From contig OZ059897.1 in NCBI GenBank assembly GCA_964057225.1, positions 11,098,001 through 11,162,000 on the forward strand: a stretch of 64,000 nt of DNA. The letters run 5' to 3'. The DNA comes from Auanema rhodensis (taxonomy: Eukaryota; Nematoda; Chromadorea; Rhabditida; Rhabditidae). The notes beneath the pieces are model-generated. The model saw only the letters and a list, made by a program, of their open reading frames with translations. It did not search any database and was not told where the DNA came from. The translations under genes were made by a program, and so were the position numbers. Positions within the stretch are counted from its first letter, which is position 1. The number at the start of each line of letters is the position of its first letter. This document shows positions 9,264 through 19,812 of the stretch, piece by piece.

Positions 9264-9335
9264 GTTAGAACTTGAGTAAGAATTTAAATTAAACAAATCT
9301 AACATGACAAGAAAGCAATAATTTTATAGCATTTT
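9264..9335 (-). repeat. inverted fragment of the tRNA-His repeat unit
   Basis: The minus strand matches the start of the 332-bp unit (GCTATAAAATTATTGC onward to GTTCTAAC). It lies in the opposite direction to the units at 1-5773 and lacks the tRNA part. Confidence 0.8.
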
Positions 9336-9345
9336 ATAGCAACAA

Positions 9346-10280
9346 ATATGGTTTAAATTTCTCTATTTGATCATGAAGAGAGTTAATTTCACATGTTCCG
9401 TCACATGATCCTCTATGGCGACATCGTAAGATGCTGGATATGTTGGCGGTCGTCAGTCTGGTGAACTACCTGGTGTTCTTTCGGCAGATATGTTTCGTGT
9501 ATAGTTTAGTTATTTTGAATTGACCAATTTTATGATTAGAATGCGTTATGGTAACATATAGTTATTTTGTTTTGAATGTTGAACATGGACATCGGAACAA
9601 GAGCTGCTGCTTCCAATACATAAAGCCAAGATGATTGCCAGTAACGATGGTAAAGATGATTGCGACCCTCTAGTAATGATAGAGATTTTTGGTGGTTTTC
9701 TCGTATGGTTTAAAATGGGGGTAAATATGCTTTTGAGAGGTTTCATGTTCCACAATATTAACGTCTTGTGTGTTTGTTTGTTTTATTGGCAACGTATCAT
9801 TGCAGTCTTTTGTTCTTTTTTGATCAGTTTCATGATCTTCTTGTTCGGGGATTGTTTTATCTTTTAATTTCATGATGTTGAGCATGGTTTGAGTGTTTCT
9901 GGACCATGTCTTATATCTATATTGGCTCTAACCCATGCGGCATAGAAACTATGAGGGCCATAATGATTATTATCACTGTCTATGTTGCCAGTTCTGAGGA
10001 GCAATGAGGATTCGCTATAAGTTTTGTGGTAAACATGTTAGAACCCTTGCAACTATTGATTTCTTCGGCATATGTTGATGTAATTATAATCAATAAGGAA
10101 AGAGCTTTCATTATGTCAGCTGCTATTTTCGGGTTTATTTTATTTTATTTTTTTGGTGTGTGGCATAGGACATTTTTAGTGGGAAGGCTATTATATTGTC
10201 CTTCTCACTGACATTATCTTTCTCAAGTGATGTTTTTGGTTTTAACGATTTTCGAGCCTGTGTTTGACTTTTATTTTGAC
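9346..10280 (-). pseudogene. env: BEL-A env-like remnant
   Basis: The minus strand has a signal-peptide-like start at 10111 (MKALSLLIIITSTYA) followed by NPHCS, matching the GNPHC segment of the better preserved env at 27677-29231. Stops and frame changes occur throughout, and the left end (9346-9560) has nothing recognisable. It follows the integrase remnant in the pol-env order of env-bearing BEL elements. Confidence 0.4.
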
Positions 10281-10369
10281 CATGTGTGATTTCCTCATTG
10301 TTTTCTTCTTCTGGAGTGTATGTATTGTCATGTTCAAAGTTATGTGATTCATATTCAATGTCTTGATTG

Positions 10370-11042
10370 GGTTTGCTATTATTTATATTATTATCCTTAT
10401 GTCTTTAATGTTCTATGGGTTCATGGGGATTCTGTTCGGGTATGCTTTCTATTGCAGTAGTGTTGTTCTGTATGTTGCATCTTATCTCCAAAGGATAGAG
10501 CTGATTGATGAAAATGAGAATTTTATGGCTGATGTTAAGAAATCAATTGGTCTTATGGGTAATGCATCTAAATTATCTGGATGTGGATGAGTAAGCGGAC
10601 GTTTATTAATTATGGCTTCTATTTTTACGATAGCTGTGTGTAAATCGTCAAGGTACATTTGATTAGGAACAAAGCATTTTTTGAGGGATGATTTGGTGAC
10701 ACCTACTAAGCGTTCCCAACAGCCTCCTTTCCAAGGAGAAAATGGAGTGTTGTATATCCATTTAATTTTTTGTTGTGATATTGTGTTTAGTGAGCTTTTT
10801 TCGTTGTAATCGATGTTTTTTCAAGGGTTTCTAATATTTTTGAGCTCAGGATACAGTTTCCTGCGCAGTCGCTGCGCATAATTTCTGGAGTACCTCTGCG
10901 TGATAGAAATCTGTTAAATACATTCATAAAAGCAATTGTGGATTGCTTGGTGACTACCTCTAGGTGGACCGCTTGAGTTGTCATGCAAGTAAATTGTTTA
11001 TTGTCTTTGTGTATTTTATTGATCAGTTTTTTATCAAAAGAT
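10370..11042 (-). pseudogene. BEL-A integrase remnant with internal deletions
   Basis: Encodes IHKDNKQ, joined directly to MTTQAVHLEVV, so the rest of the zinc domain and the first catalytic Asp are deleted. RRGTPEIMRSDCAGN (second Asp) follows, then after a frameshift WKGGCWERLVGVTK and VKIEAIINKRP (catalytic Glu). The C-terminal part is lost, and a short piece of the downstream INQLYPLE segment is fused on. BEL/Pao integrase is clear, and the copy is dead. Confidence 0.75.
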
Positions 11043-11257
11043 TGCTGCAGAGAGACCTTTATCAATCAGACGAGCAATAGCACTACGGTGTGGAGAAATT
11101 CTTGGCATTTTTCAAAGCGATTGAATTGAAACGACTATTATGTCTAATTATGTTAAGGACCTTCATAGCTAACACTCCCCAGGGGTTCATAATTTTTGAC
11201 ACTATATATGTCAATCAATCAAGCAATTGTAAAAAACGACACATACTTCTCACCAAC
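11043..11257 (-). mobile_element. 5' end of a DD37D mariner-type transposon
   Basis: The outer end at 11257 reads CAGGTTGGTGAGAAGTATGT on the minus strand, the same inverted repeat as at 12483. About 150 bp inside, an ATG at 11108 starts MPRISPHRSAIARLIDKG, typical of the N-terminal helix-turn-helix of these transposases. It is cut at about 11043, where BEL-A integrase begins. Confidence 0.65.
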
Positions 11258-11476
11258 CTGTATATAATATCACAATTCCACCATATTTGAAAATGAATTC
11301 AACAAACATTCAACAAGAATTCAACAAACTTGAAGAAACAATAGCTTAACTTTCAAAACGTATTGTATACATTTTTTTATCCACTACATCATGATTTTTT
11401 TCTCCAACTATCTTGAAAAGTGAATTAATTTATTTTGTTTTTGAACCAGGACGTTCAGTTTTTTAAGGTGGTGGGA
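11258..11476 (+). other. inverted scrap of BEL-B env and spacer
   Basis: The first 30 bp or so repeat, in reverse, the env sequence left of 12483. The rest contains short AT-rich repeats (TTCAACAA words) and nothing I can assign. Confidence 0.45.
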
Positions 11477-11792
11477 TGTCACATCTGCAAGCACAGCAAC
11501 GAATTCTGATTTGAATGAATTTCATTTGGTTTATTAGTAGATGAATTAAAATATAATTGTCCAGTTATAATCATATCAATGTTTTCATGATTACATTTAG
11601 TATAACAAACTTCATTTATAATGTCACATCTGCAAGCACATGGTAAACATGTGGGAGCCTGAACAAGCCCCGCCTACAACATGGGACACACATGGCACTC
11701 TTGCTTCTGGCCTCACCCAGATAGGTTGTCTTATAGCCATGTGAGTCTCATCTCTATACCATCTATATATATTCTCTATTTAATACTCTATT
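11477..11792 (-). repeat. BEL LTR-type sequences, two adjoining pieces
   Basis: TGTCACATCTGCAAGCACA occurs at 11477 and again at 11622. The first piece (to 11621) matches 27528 onward. The second matches the LTR-like stretch at 25758-25940 (CCAGATAGGTTGTCTTAT, GTGAGTCTCATCTC). Since the elements run on the minus strand, these are 3' ends of LTRs finishing in GTGACA. The second piece interrupts the env 3' flank. Confidence 0.6.
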
Positions 11793-12482
11793 TTATATTT
11801 TCATATTCTTTCTTAATGTAATTCTTAAATTGTATTTTTTTGTTATCTGATAATGAATCCTTTCCTCTTTAATATTGATATTTGTAATTTTATTGTAAGG
11901 TGAACACTTGATCATGAATACATCTTTTGAACACTCGATCGGTATCCATGTTTTTTTAGATGACATACAAGAAAACAATGCTGATGCACCCTGCCCAAAG
12001 GAATAACAGCCCGAGAGACTTATCAATAGAGGACGACAAGGCATGTCATATGAAAACGTATTACTGTCATATAGTAGTTCAGAATCAATTGCAACTGTAG
12101 TTTCATCAACTTGGGTACGAAAAGTTAAGGATTTTTGTTGGAGGGTTTATAGATAGTTTCCGTATTTGCCATATACGGAGGTAAAATATGAGAAAAATGC
12201 GTAAAATTATGTTCTGGACATATACATCCAACAATCTCATTATTGATTTTGAAACAAATGCAATCGATAACCGTTGTACATCTTGAAAAATTGTCAGAAG
12301 TGTCTGCTTTCAAAGTACATTGTACCATAAATGGAAAATGTAGTTCAACAGCAAAGATTTGATTGTTCGAAGCAACAAAATAATAATTATTGAGTGGAGT
12401 AGGAGGTTTGTCCTGTGTATTGATCGTCATATTGAAAAAAGAGTAATCCATTTTCAAATTTGGTGGAATTGTGATATTATAT
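11793..12482 (-). pseudogene. env: BEL-B env, C-terminal half (phlebovirus G2-like)
   Basis: The minus strand encodes several Cys-rich segments, including LSGCYSFGQGASALFSC and a NITIPP segment. These match the env at 27677-29231 and resemble the class II fusion glycoprotein (G2) related to phleboviruses that some nematode BEL elements carry. There are frame breaks, and the gene is cut at 12483 by a transposon. The N-terminal half resumes at 14492. Interrupted and not functional. Confidence 0.65.
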
Positions 12483-12528
12483 ACAGGTTGGTGAGAAGTA
12501 TGTATCTTATTAGTTATAGTTATATATA

Positions 12529-13712
12529 CAGGGTGGCCCATAAGTATTGAGACACATTCAAAAAGTCATAAATGAAACAAAAAATAACCAAATCTTAAAT
12601 AATTTACTAGTAATGTACATTGTTCATTTGTTCAACTATTTATCAAGAAATTGCTCAAAATGTCCTCCTTTTGCTTTCTTACAGGCTTCGAGTTTTGTTC
12701 GTACTGAGTGTACCGTGGCTTGCAGGTATTCCTCGTCTAGAGAGTCCCATGCTTTCTTCAAATCACGTTTGAGAGTTTCCAAGTTTTGGGAGGACTTAGC
12801 TGATAATTTGTGTTCCAACACACTCCATACTGAAAAATCCATAGGGTTCAGATCTGGCGAATTGCTGGGCCAGATATCTTTGCCCCAGAATCCTGGTAAA
12901 ATCCTCGAACAGAGCTCAATTGTGCTTTTTGCACCATGGGCTGGTGCCCAATCTTGCTGAAGGGTGATGCTACTGTCTGAATGTTGCTCTTGGGTCCACG
13001 GTAAAACCACTTCTTGTAGAATCTTCTCCTGATAGTATATGCACAGTACTTTTCTCCAGTGTGGAGCAATTGACGGCTGTTCTGTCGATTGGGCTTGGGC
13101 TCCACAGTAAAAATCTTCTCGTCTGTCCATAAAACGGCATCGATGCGAGCCCCTTCTAAATTCTGAAGTAAAACATTACATTTTTCAAGTCGATTTTTCT
13201 TCATTTGTTCTGTTAGCCTGTGTCCTCTTAGAATACGATAAGAATGAAAACCTAAATCTTTTTTTACGATCCGCTGAACGGTTGATCGAGATAATTCCAT
13301 CTGTGAAGCAATTTTATTCAGGCTTACACTATCGTTCTTAGCTATTCTGCATCTGATAGCTTTTCGTGTACGGGGAGTATTCACTGTTCTGGGTCTTCCA
13401 GGTTTTGATTTAACCTCAATGTGACCTTGATCTCTAAACTGTTTTAAAACTCTGTAAACAGAGCTTCGTGGTATTTGGAGATTTCTAACAATTTCCATCG
13501 GCTTGAGTCCCTGTTTGAAAAGATGAACGATGGAGGCACGATGTACTGAAGGCTTCATAACTTTTTCTAAATATAATCACAAAAGCTGTCAATGTGCTCA
13601 AAAAGTCTCCTTATATACCCGAGCCTAAAAGTTTTGTGAACATGTTTTTTTGACCTAGTTTTTTTTTTTAAAAATTATTTGAATTTTGTCTCAATACTTA
13701 TGGGCCACCCTG
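12529..13712 (-). mobile_element. DD37D transposon 1, nested, 1184 bp
   Basis: Perfect 26-bp terminal inverted repeats (12529-12554 and 13687-13712, beginning CAGGGTGGCCCATAAG) with TA on both sides. It carries one broken transposase on the minus strand. Perfect ends suggest a fairly recent insertion, although its gene is already defective. Confidence 0.93.
12636..13558 (-). pseudogene. DD37D mariner-type transposase, frameshifted
   Basis: ATG at 13558. Residues 1 to about 110 form a paired-type helix-turn-helix region with SSVYRVLKQFRDQG, KPGRPRTV and a second helix pair. Then come WTDEKIF (first Asp), QQDWAPAH (second Asp) and SPDLNPMDFSVW (third Asp), with 37 residues between the second and third, as in the DD37D group. 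A frameshift lies after the first Asp (overlapping frames 12848-13130), and about 50 residues, including the usual VMVWGG stretch, are missing. All catalytic residues survive, but the protein cannot be made whole. Confidence 0.85.
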
Positions 13713-13739
13713 TATATATAATATATATATTAGTTGTTT

Positions 13740-14376
13740 TCTTAAGCAAGGCCGCGTTTCAGACCTACTTTTTACAGATGAAAAAATGTTTACTCTTTAG
13801 CCTCTCCCAAACAGACAGAATTATTGACAACTGATGAAAATAGGTGGAAGAAGAAATTAGAACAGAATCATTGCTGAGAGATCTCTCTCCACCAAATCTT
13901 TGATGGTTTGGGGAGAAATCACATCAAAACTGAAGACACCGCCTGTTTTCATTAAAAGGAACGTCAAAATCAATGCGGCCGCGTATCAAAAAACTATATC
14001 AGAAGACGTTTTAGGACCATAGATGAGGAGCAACTTCAATAATCAGGAAATGATTTTTCAACAGGATTGGGCACCAGCTCATAGTGCCAAAACTACGATA
14101 GACTACTGTAAAACCCATTTCCCAGGGTTCTGGGGCAAAGATGCATGGCCTTCCTGTTCACCTGACCTTAACCCAATGGACTATTCAGTATGGGGACTGC
14201 TTCAATCCAAAATAGAGAAGCAACATTTTACTAGTTTGGATTCGTTGAAATCAGCTTTGATCAAAGCATGGGACGAAATAGATGAGGATTACCTGTGGTC
14301 AACTGTGAACAACTTCAAAAAGAGGATAGCAGCGGTAACTAAAGCAAAAGGAGCCCATTTTGAACACAATTTGTAA
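13740..14376 (+). pseudogene. DD37D transposase of transposon 2, N-terminus lost
   Basis: Starts near LFTDEKMFTL with in-frame stops, keeps SLMVWGE, and then has an intact stretch from 14023 with QQDWAPAH and SPDLNPMDYSVW, again 37 residues apart, ending at 14376. The DNA-binding half is absent here. A matching N-terminal start lies in the fragment at 11043-11257. It differs clearly in sequence from transposon 1. Confidence 0.8.
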
Positions 14377-14491
14377 AAATTCTAAGTTAATAATAACTCT
14401 TTATGATAAAAACTCTTGATGCTAAAATATTGTTTTGTTTTTGAAATATTGAAATTTAAAGAGCGACACATACTTCTCTCCCCCCACCCTG

Positions 14492-15233
14492 TATATTATT
14501 ATCATTAACAATATGTATTGAATTTTCAAAAGTTGAAGATGTTGTCCAATCTTTACATTTAAATACTTCAATATGTCGTGCGAAGTAGGTACATGTTCTA
14601 ATTTGTAGAAAAGACAAAAGTTTTCCCAAAATGTTAAACAACGCCATATATGTGCTGAAGACCGTACACATTGGATTGTGTCGGATAATTATATGGTTCG
14701 AATTCAGAAATACGAGTTCGATGATTCATATTTTCACAAGTTTGATCACAAGCTCCTATATGAAGACATCGAAAATCAACGGTTAGTTTAGGCAAAGTAG
14801 CCTTTGTAAAAAATTTTGTAGTTTTCTTACATTCAAAACTTGTATATAATTTTCGAATTTTAATATAACCAATAAAATGATTTTTAAATGTATAGAAACC
14901 GAATGAATAACGTGATGATCGGTACAAGCAGAAGCATTATTAATCAGAAATATCGTAAGTATACAGAAAATTGATAATCGCGAACCATTTTTTTCAAAAT
15001 GGAGGATATAAGTTAGGTTCTATATGTGGAATATTCTCAAATGAAGTTGGAAAAGGTTCAAGAACACTTAATTCAGAATCAATTTGTTCCGGAGTAAGAG
15101 ATGTGTGAAAAAAGAAGATATGTAACGAATAGTATAAGACCAGGCAGATGCCAATGCTGATTTGAAATTCTTGCGCAAAGCGTATGTGATGTGATCCCGT
15201 AAAAGTAAGGTTTGAATTGATCGTTTTGATCAA
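14492..15233 (-). pseudogene. env: BEL-B env, N-terminal half
   Basis: Three overlapping minus-strand frames (15233-14994, 14927-14634, 14671-14456) match in order the first half of the env at 27677-29231, including GACDQTCENMNHRTRISEF and a hydrophobic N-terminal stretch. The membrane region is partly deleted relative to that copy. It is broken by frameshifts and cut by transposon 2. It fits upstream of 11793-12482. Confidence 0.65.
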
Positions 15234-15245
15234 TGGTAGGCGAAA

Positions 15246-15540
15246 TTATGGGTTGTTTTGTTTTACTAGTCGTTTTCTTTTGTAATTTCTCACGATTTTT
15301 GTCAGGCGTATGACCTGTGCCCCATAATTGTAACTCAGCCTCTTCCTCAAGAATCGGATTATGTATTTTAGATGTAGGTGTGTATTTTTTTTGAGAATTA
15401 TCAATATCTGCTGATTCAGGATATGAAACAATATCGTTTAATTCATGGATTGAGAATAAAGGCGAGGGTGATCGTATGAAACGTTTCTGTATTGGTAGAG
15501 TATTAAGGCGCGGAGTTTCCAGAACAAATTCTACCCTAGA
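15246..15540 (-). other. BEL-B spacer between integrase and env
   Basis: A short frame (15431-15246) but no recognisable domain. It corresponds in position to 29232-29440 of the other BEL-B copy. Confidence 0.4.
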
Positions 15541-16279
15541 AGATTATGAAGTTTTTTCGGAATGAGAAGACGAGACAAGCTGGTGACATATCAGGTAAAA
15601 CACACAAATTCAAAAAGATATAAATGATTTAAGGAACGTGATATGATGTTACCAGCTGGAGTGAGAACTTTAGCTGTTCGGATGAATCCATCAGAACTAC
15701 TTATAAGTTCTGTGATGCGACCAAGTGTCCATTGACCACGAGGTAAGTTATCGTTATGTATAACTACAATTTTGCCAATATTAGGTTTATTGGCATTTGC
15801 TGAAGGTTGTTTTCAAGAATGTTTGTAAATATCACTAATATATATCAAATATTCTGTTTGAAATTTATTCCAAAACATCGTAGCTGCATTAGAAGTAAGT
15901 TGTAAGGTTTATAATGCTTGTTCAACATTTTGTATTACAGGTATATCAATGGTATTATCATAAATTCGAGAACCACCATCATCCGGAAGTGGAAGAACCA
16001 GACCGGGCAAAATGAAATCAACTGGACGAATAGGTAAGTGATTGATATTATTTGGGTCTGGATGGATCAAAGATCTTGTATTAATAATTGCTTCAATTTT
16101 GACAATTAAAGTTAATAATTCATCAAATGTCAATTTATTTCGTTGTATTGGCTTTTTCATTGCATTCTTAATAATGCCAATCATTCTTTCCTAAGAACCT
16201 CCTTTCGATGGAGACTTAGGCGTGTTAAATAACCAATTTATGTTGTTTTTGGCTAGATGAACTACAATATCAGCTGGGG
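15541..16279 (-). pseudogene. BEL-B integrase remnant
   Basis: Encodes NNINWLFNTPK, then a GGS-stop-ERM where the sister copy (29705-30421) has Trp, so a TGG to TAG change. It continues with IVKIEAIINTRS (catalytic Glu) and LPIRPVDFILPG. The C-terminal half has frameshifts. Similarity to the sister copy stops abruptly at 16279. Confidence 0.75.
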
Positions 16280-16690
16280 TATAGTAGTCAATACAATTTG
16301 ACTCATCGCGATATTATGGGTACACTCGGTATGAGTAATCAATTGTAATTGTGTAATTTTAGGTTCAGTAACTATTAATGTTACTGGTAGATGATTGAAA
16401 ATTGCTGGGTGTACTGTAGGTACTGTTTCTGGTTCAAAAACAAAATAAATTAATTCACTTTTTAAGATAGTTGGAGAGAAAAATCGTGGTGTAGTGGATG
16501 TGTTTTTGCGTCTATCAGCATTAAGCAAAGTATTGGAAAGATCAAGCAAATCATAAACACGGGGTTATGCTGTGAATCGGATAATTGCCTCAGAAGATGA
16601 TTCAAAAACAGCGAATTCGAAACAAGATTGAACGTGAGTGGATGTGGAATGGTTTTGGAGAACAAAAGCGCTTTCAATACAGTGAACTAG
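16262..16690 (-). other. unassigned stretch between two BEL fragments
   Basis: Overlapping frames at 16549-16262 and 16677-16462 give hydrophobic or Pro/Thr-rich peptides. I see no motif. It may be retroelement sequence from a region not otherwise present here. Confidence 0.3.
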
Positions 16691-17755
16691 AAGAATATGA
16701 TCACCCAACATGGCGGAGAAGGGGCCAAGTATTAAGTAATACCAAGTATTATTATCCTTATGTCTTTCATGTTCTATTGGTTCATGGGGATTCTGTTCGG
16801 GTATACTTTCTATTGGAGTAGTGTTGTTCTGTATGTTGCATCTTATCTCCAAAGGATAGAGCTGATTGATTGATTTGCTAATCATGTTTCCATTACTAGT
16901 TACTACTTTTGCGGAACGTATGTTGCCATCTGAACTAGTGATTGTTTCTATGATGCGCCCAAGCTTCCATGTTTCTCGTGGCAACATGTCATTTTGTATC
17001 AATACTATTTCATCCTCACGAGGAAAGAGATTTGTGTGATTTTTTCTCATGTTTTTATGTTTGAAAATGTTTTTTAAACTAGTAAGATATTCCTCCTGGA
17101 AACGTGTCCAGAATTTAGATGCTGTGTCTTCTGATAACTGAAAAGCTTTTAGCGCTTGTTCTGTTGATTTAATTGTTTGGATATCGCTGTGAATATCAAA
17201 TATATGAGTGTTATCATTGTTTTCAGGTAATGAAAACTTTATGGCTGATGTTAAAAAGTCAATTGGCCTTATGGGTAGAGTATCTAAATTATCTGGGTAT
17301 GGGTGGGTGAGTGGGCGTGTATTAATTATAGCTTCTATTTTTACAATAGCTGTGTGTAAATCGTCAAGGGACATTCGATTAGGAACAAAGCATTTTTTGA
17401 GGGATGATGACACCTACTAAACGTTCCCAACAGCCTCCTTTCCAAGGAGAAAATGGAGTGTTGTATATCCATTTAATTTTTTGTTGTGATATTGTGTTTA
17501 GTGAGCTTTTTTCGTTGTAATCGATGTTTTTTCAAGGGTTTCTAATATTTTTGAGCTCAGGATAAAGTTTCCTGCGCAGTCGCTGCGCATAATTTCTGGA
17601 GTACCTCTGATATGAATCTTTTGAGTTGTCATGCAATTAAATAGACAAATGTAGACCTTAGATCCATTTCGAAAGGTGAAGGGGCCCATGAGATCACACC
17701 CTGTAAAGAAAAAGGCAATCTTGAGAATCGCTCTGTTTTTAGGTAGCGATGGCAT
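16691..17755 (-). pseudogene. BEL-A integrase, core and C-terminal part
   Basis: Encodes FTGCDLMGPF (first Asp), then a deletion joining CMTTQKIH to RGTPEIMRSDCAGNF (second Asp). A 5-base loss shifts the frame before SSLKKCF. VKIEAIINTRP (Glu) and a long C-terminal domain with PRETWKLGRIIE and INQLYPLE follow. This is the most complete BEL-A integrase tail here. The catalytic core is deleted between the first two acidic residues, so it is inactive. Confidence 0.8.
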
Positions 17756-18620
17756 ATCAGGTAATTCATAAGGGTGTGATTAAAAATTTTCACATGTCAC
17801 ACAGTTTTTCAATGTTTGTTTGATGACTCCGGTTATTTTTGGTATATAGAATTTTTGTCGCAATTGAATAAGCGTAAAATGTTTGCCTTGATGATTGTTA
17901 TCCTTGTGGATTTTGTTAATCAGTTTTCTGACTATAGAGTTTGTTCTCAAAAGGAATATGGGCTTTTTCGTTACCTCGGGTAGAAGAGTGTTTGGGAAAG
18001 CAAACCCAACAGATCGCCTTTCCGCGATTAGGGTATCTTCTTTTTCTGGTGTATCAAATGTGATGCAATGATAAAAGCGATGTTCGGATGAATCGCAAAA
18101 AACACATGGCCAATTTAGGTTCTTCCCTTGTTCTGCAGTGCTTTCTTTATGTTGAACAGATGCGACACTTTTGTTCATGATTATTTCTTGTTTGTTCTTT
18201 AAGAATAAACGAATATATTTTGTGGTCTACAGCTTTGAGCATTTTTTCAGTAGAGTGATTGGATGAATGAGAATATCTTCAACGATGTGGTAAGGGAATT
18301 TGTTGAGGATCATAACGGTACACATTTCGCGGGATACAGTAGCTCCGGCTGCTTCAATTTGCCTGATAAGTGCCTTGATTTTCCCGAAAATTTCCTTACA
18401 AGATTTTGCATTATTTTTATTATTATATGTTTTTATATTATAAATTTTAAATTGCGTAGTTGTGCTAAGAGACAGTTCATATCAGAGGAATAATCTCCAA
18501 ATTCAGAAACTAATGCTTCTCGCTTGAGCTCATAGTTTTGGGTCAATTCCTTTCAATGTTCGAGTTCAATTCCTCTGATTGCAGTAGAGAACTGTGCAAA
18601 ATTTACTAAGGACGCTCCCA
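17756..18620 (-). pseudogene. gag: BEL-A gag fused to integrase zinc domain
   Basis: The minus strand from about 18620 encodes a gag-type segment (KIKALIRQIEAAGATVSREM, then KFPYHIVEDI). After a frameshift comes a CCHC knuckle, CVFCDSSEHRFYHC, with the BEL-typical DTPEKEDTLIAERR. In the same frame it passes to LLPEVTKKPIF and the integrase zinc domain (HKDNNHQG...CVTC). Protease, reverse transcriptase and RNase H are therefore deleted between 18000 and 17950. Several breaks make it a pseudogene. Confidence 0.75.
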
Positions 18621-18735
18621 AACAGCTGTCAAAAACATACTTTTCGGAGCGTCAGCTGCTAAAAACATACTTTCGGGGCATGTCAGCTGTCAAAAACATA
18701 TTTTTGAGTGTCAGCTGTTAAAATCATATTTTGGG
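18621..18735. repeat. 30-bp minisatellite, four copies
   Basis: CAGCTG followed by a TCAAAAACATA-type core occurs at 18623, 18653, 18683 and 18712. The copies diverge progressively. It lies at the edge of the BEL-A gag remnant. Confidence 0.8.
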
Positions 18736-19142
18736 TTCATAGCGCATGGATTTCTGAACAAATTCATGATTTTTTTTTAAAATTAGATTTTAATTTTCTT
18801 TTGTGTATGTGTATAATTATATTTTTAATCTTTTTTTAAAGATATCAAGTGAAAAAAATCTAAATTTTATTTGAATTTTAAATATTTAAATTTGTTTTTA
18901 CATTTTATATATTTCTTTATTTCATTTTCTTTCTTTCATTCATTTATTATATTTGTTTATTAATTATCATTGGTTAGGTTTTCGAATTTTTTCGAAAAAT
19001 TGAAAAAAATTAAAAATTATTTAAAATTAAGGAAATTTGAATATTTTAAAACAATATTATCTAAAAAAAAATTCAAAAAACAAACTTTTTTGTTTGAAAA
19101 ATTGATTTTTATTTTCCAACTTTTTTTTTGCTGTTTTTCGTT
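18736..19142. other. AT-rich stretch without features
   Basis: Very T/A-rich, with long T and A runs. No supported gene, RNA or repeat end. Confidence 0.6.
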
Positions 19143-19766
19143 ATGGATTCTACTCATGCGCGCCATAGTTTTTTTTATCATTTTAATGAAGGAATATCTG
19201 CGAAAGCAGCCTTTAAAAAAATAAAAGCTGTTAATGGAGATTCATCTCCAAACTACAGCACTTGCAAAAGATGGTGTTCGCGTTTTAGAGCGGGCAAAAC
19301 TGATTTAAAAGATCGTCCAAGGTTGGGCGCTGGTAAGAAATTCAGCAACGCAGACCTTCAGAATGTTTTGGATGAGAATCCTGAAGCAACTCAGCTACAA
19401 ATAGGTATATATAAACAATAAAATTTTTGCATGTATATAACACAAACGGTAAACAATAATGTTTAAAGAGATGTAAAAACTAATTAATATGCAGATTGTT
19501 TACAGGTTCGGAGTGCGCCAACTGCTGGCAACTGTCGATGAGATGAGTATTTCTGCATAAATATGCTGTAAAATCTAATAAATAAAAGAATTTCATCAGC
19601 AAACTTAATTGTAACACAATGGGTTGTACTTTACAAAAATCTTTGTATAAAAGGTTGGCAATTTTGCTACATTTACATTTCAGCTCTGCCAACTATCCGA
19701 GGATCCGACGTTTCACCATCTACTGTTACTCTTCGCCAATCGCCTAAGACTGCTCCTCTCTGCTAA
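19143..19766 (+). pseudogene. mariner-type helix-turn-helix fragment, two exon-like parts
   Basis: ATG at 19143 starts a peptide with FNEGISAKAAFKKI, CKRWCSRFRAG and LDENPEATQLQI, the N-terminal DNA-binding region of mariner (SETMAR-like) transposases. At 19405 a GTATAT splice donor interrupts it. After ATTTCAG at 19683 the same phase continues with SDVSPSTVTLRQ, which fits the second helix-turn-helix, to a stop at 19764. No catalytic domain follows. It may be a decayed transposase with an inserted spacer, or a small spliced HTH gene. Confidence 0.5.
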
Positions 19767-19812
19767 CCAGCTTTGCAAGTTTGTCTTAATTTTTGAAAAG
19801 TTGGATCTTTAG

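Larger units (their letters stand above)
12483..14491 (+). mobile_element. DD37D transposon 2, inserted in env and itself interrupted
   Basis: Left end CAGGTTGGTGAGAAGTATGT at 12483 and right end ACATACTTCTCTCC..ACCCTG ending at 14491 are imperfect inverted repeats flanked by TA. A second transposon (12529-13712) lies inside it, 46 bp from its left end. Only the downstream part of its transposase remains. Confidence 0.75.

Noticed and set aside
9631..10590. Plus-strand hydrophobic frames between 9631 and 10590
   Set aside because: They are antisense to BEL-A env and integrase remnants, which give recognisable motifs on the minus strand.
10787..11065. Single BEL integrase gene of 92 residues starting at 11065
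   Set aside because: The first residues belong to the DD37D transposase fragment, the start is not ATG, and the frame is a chance fusion at about 11043.
12125..12541. Start of the 12541-12125 frame as an env start codon
   Set aside because: Its first residues come from the terminal repeat of a transposon. The env part begins only after 12482.
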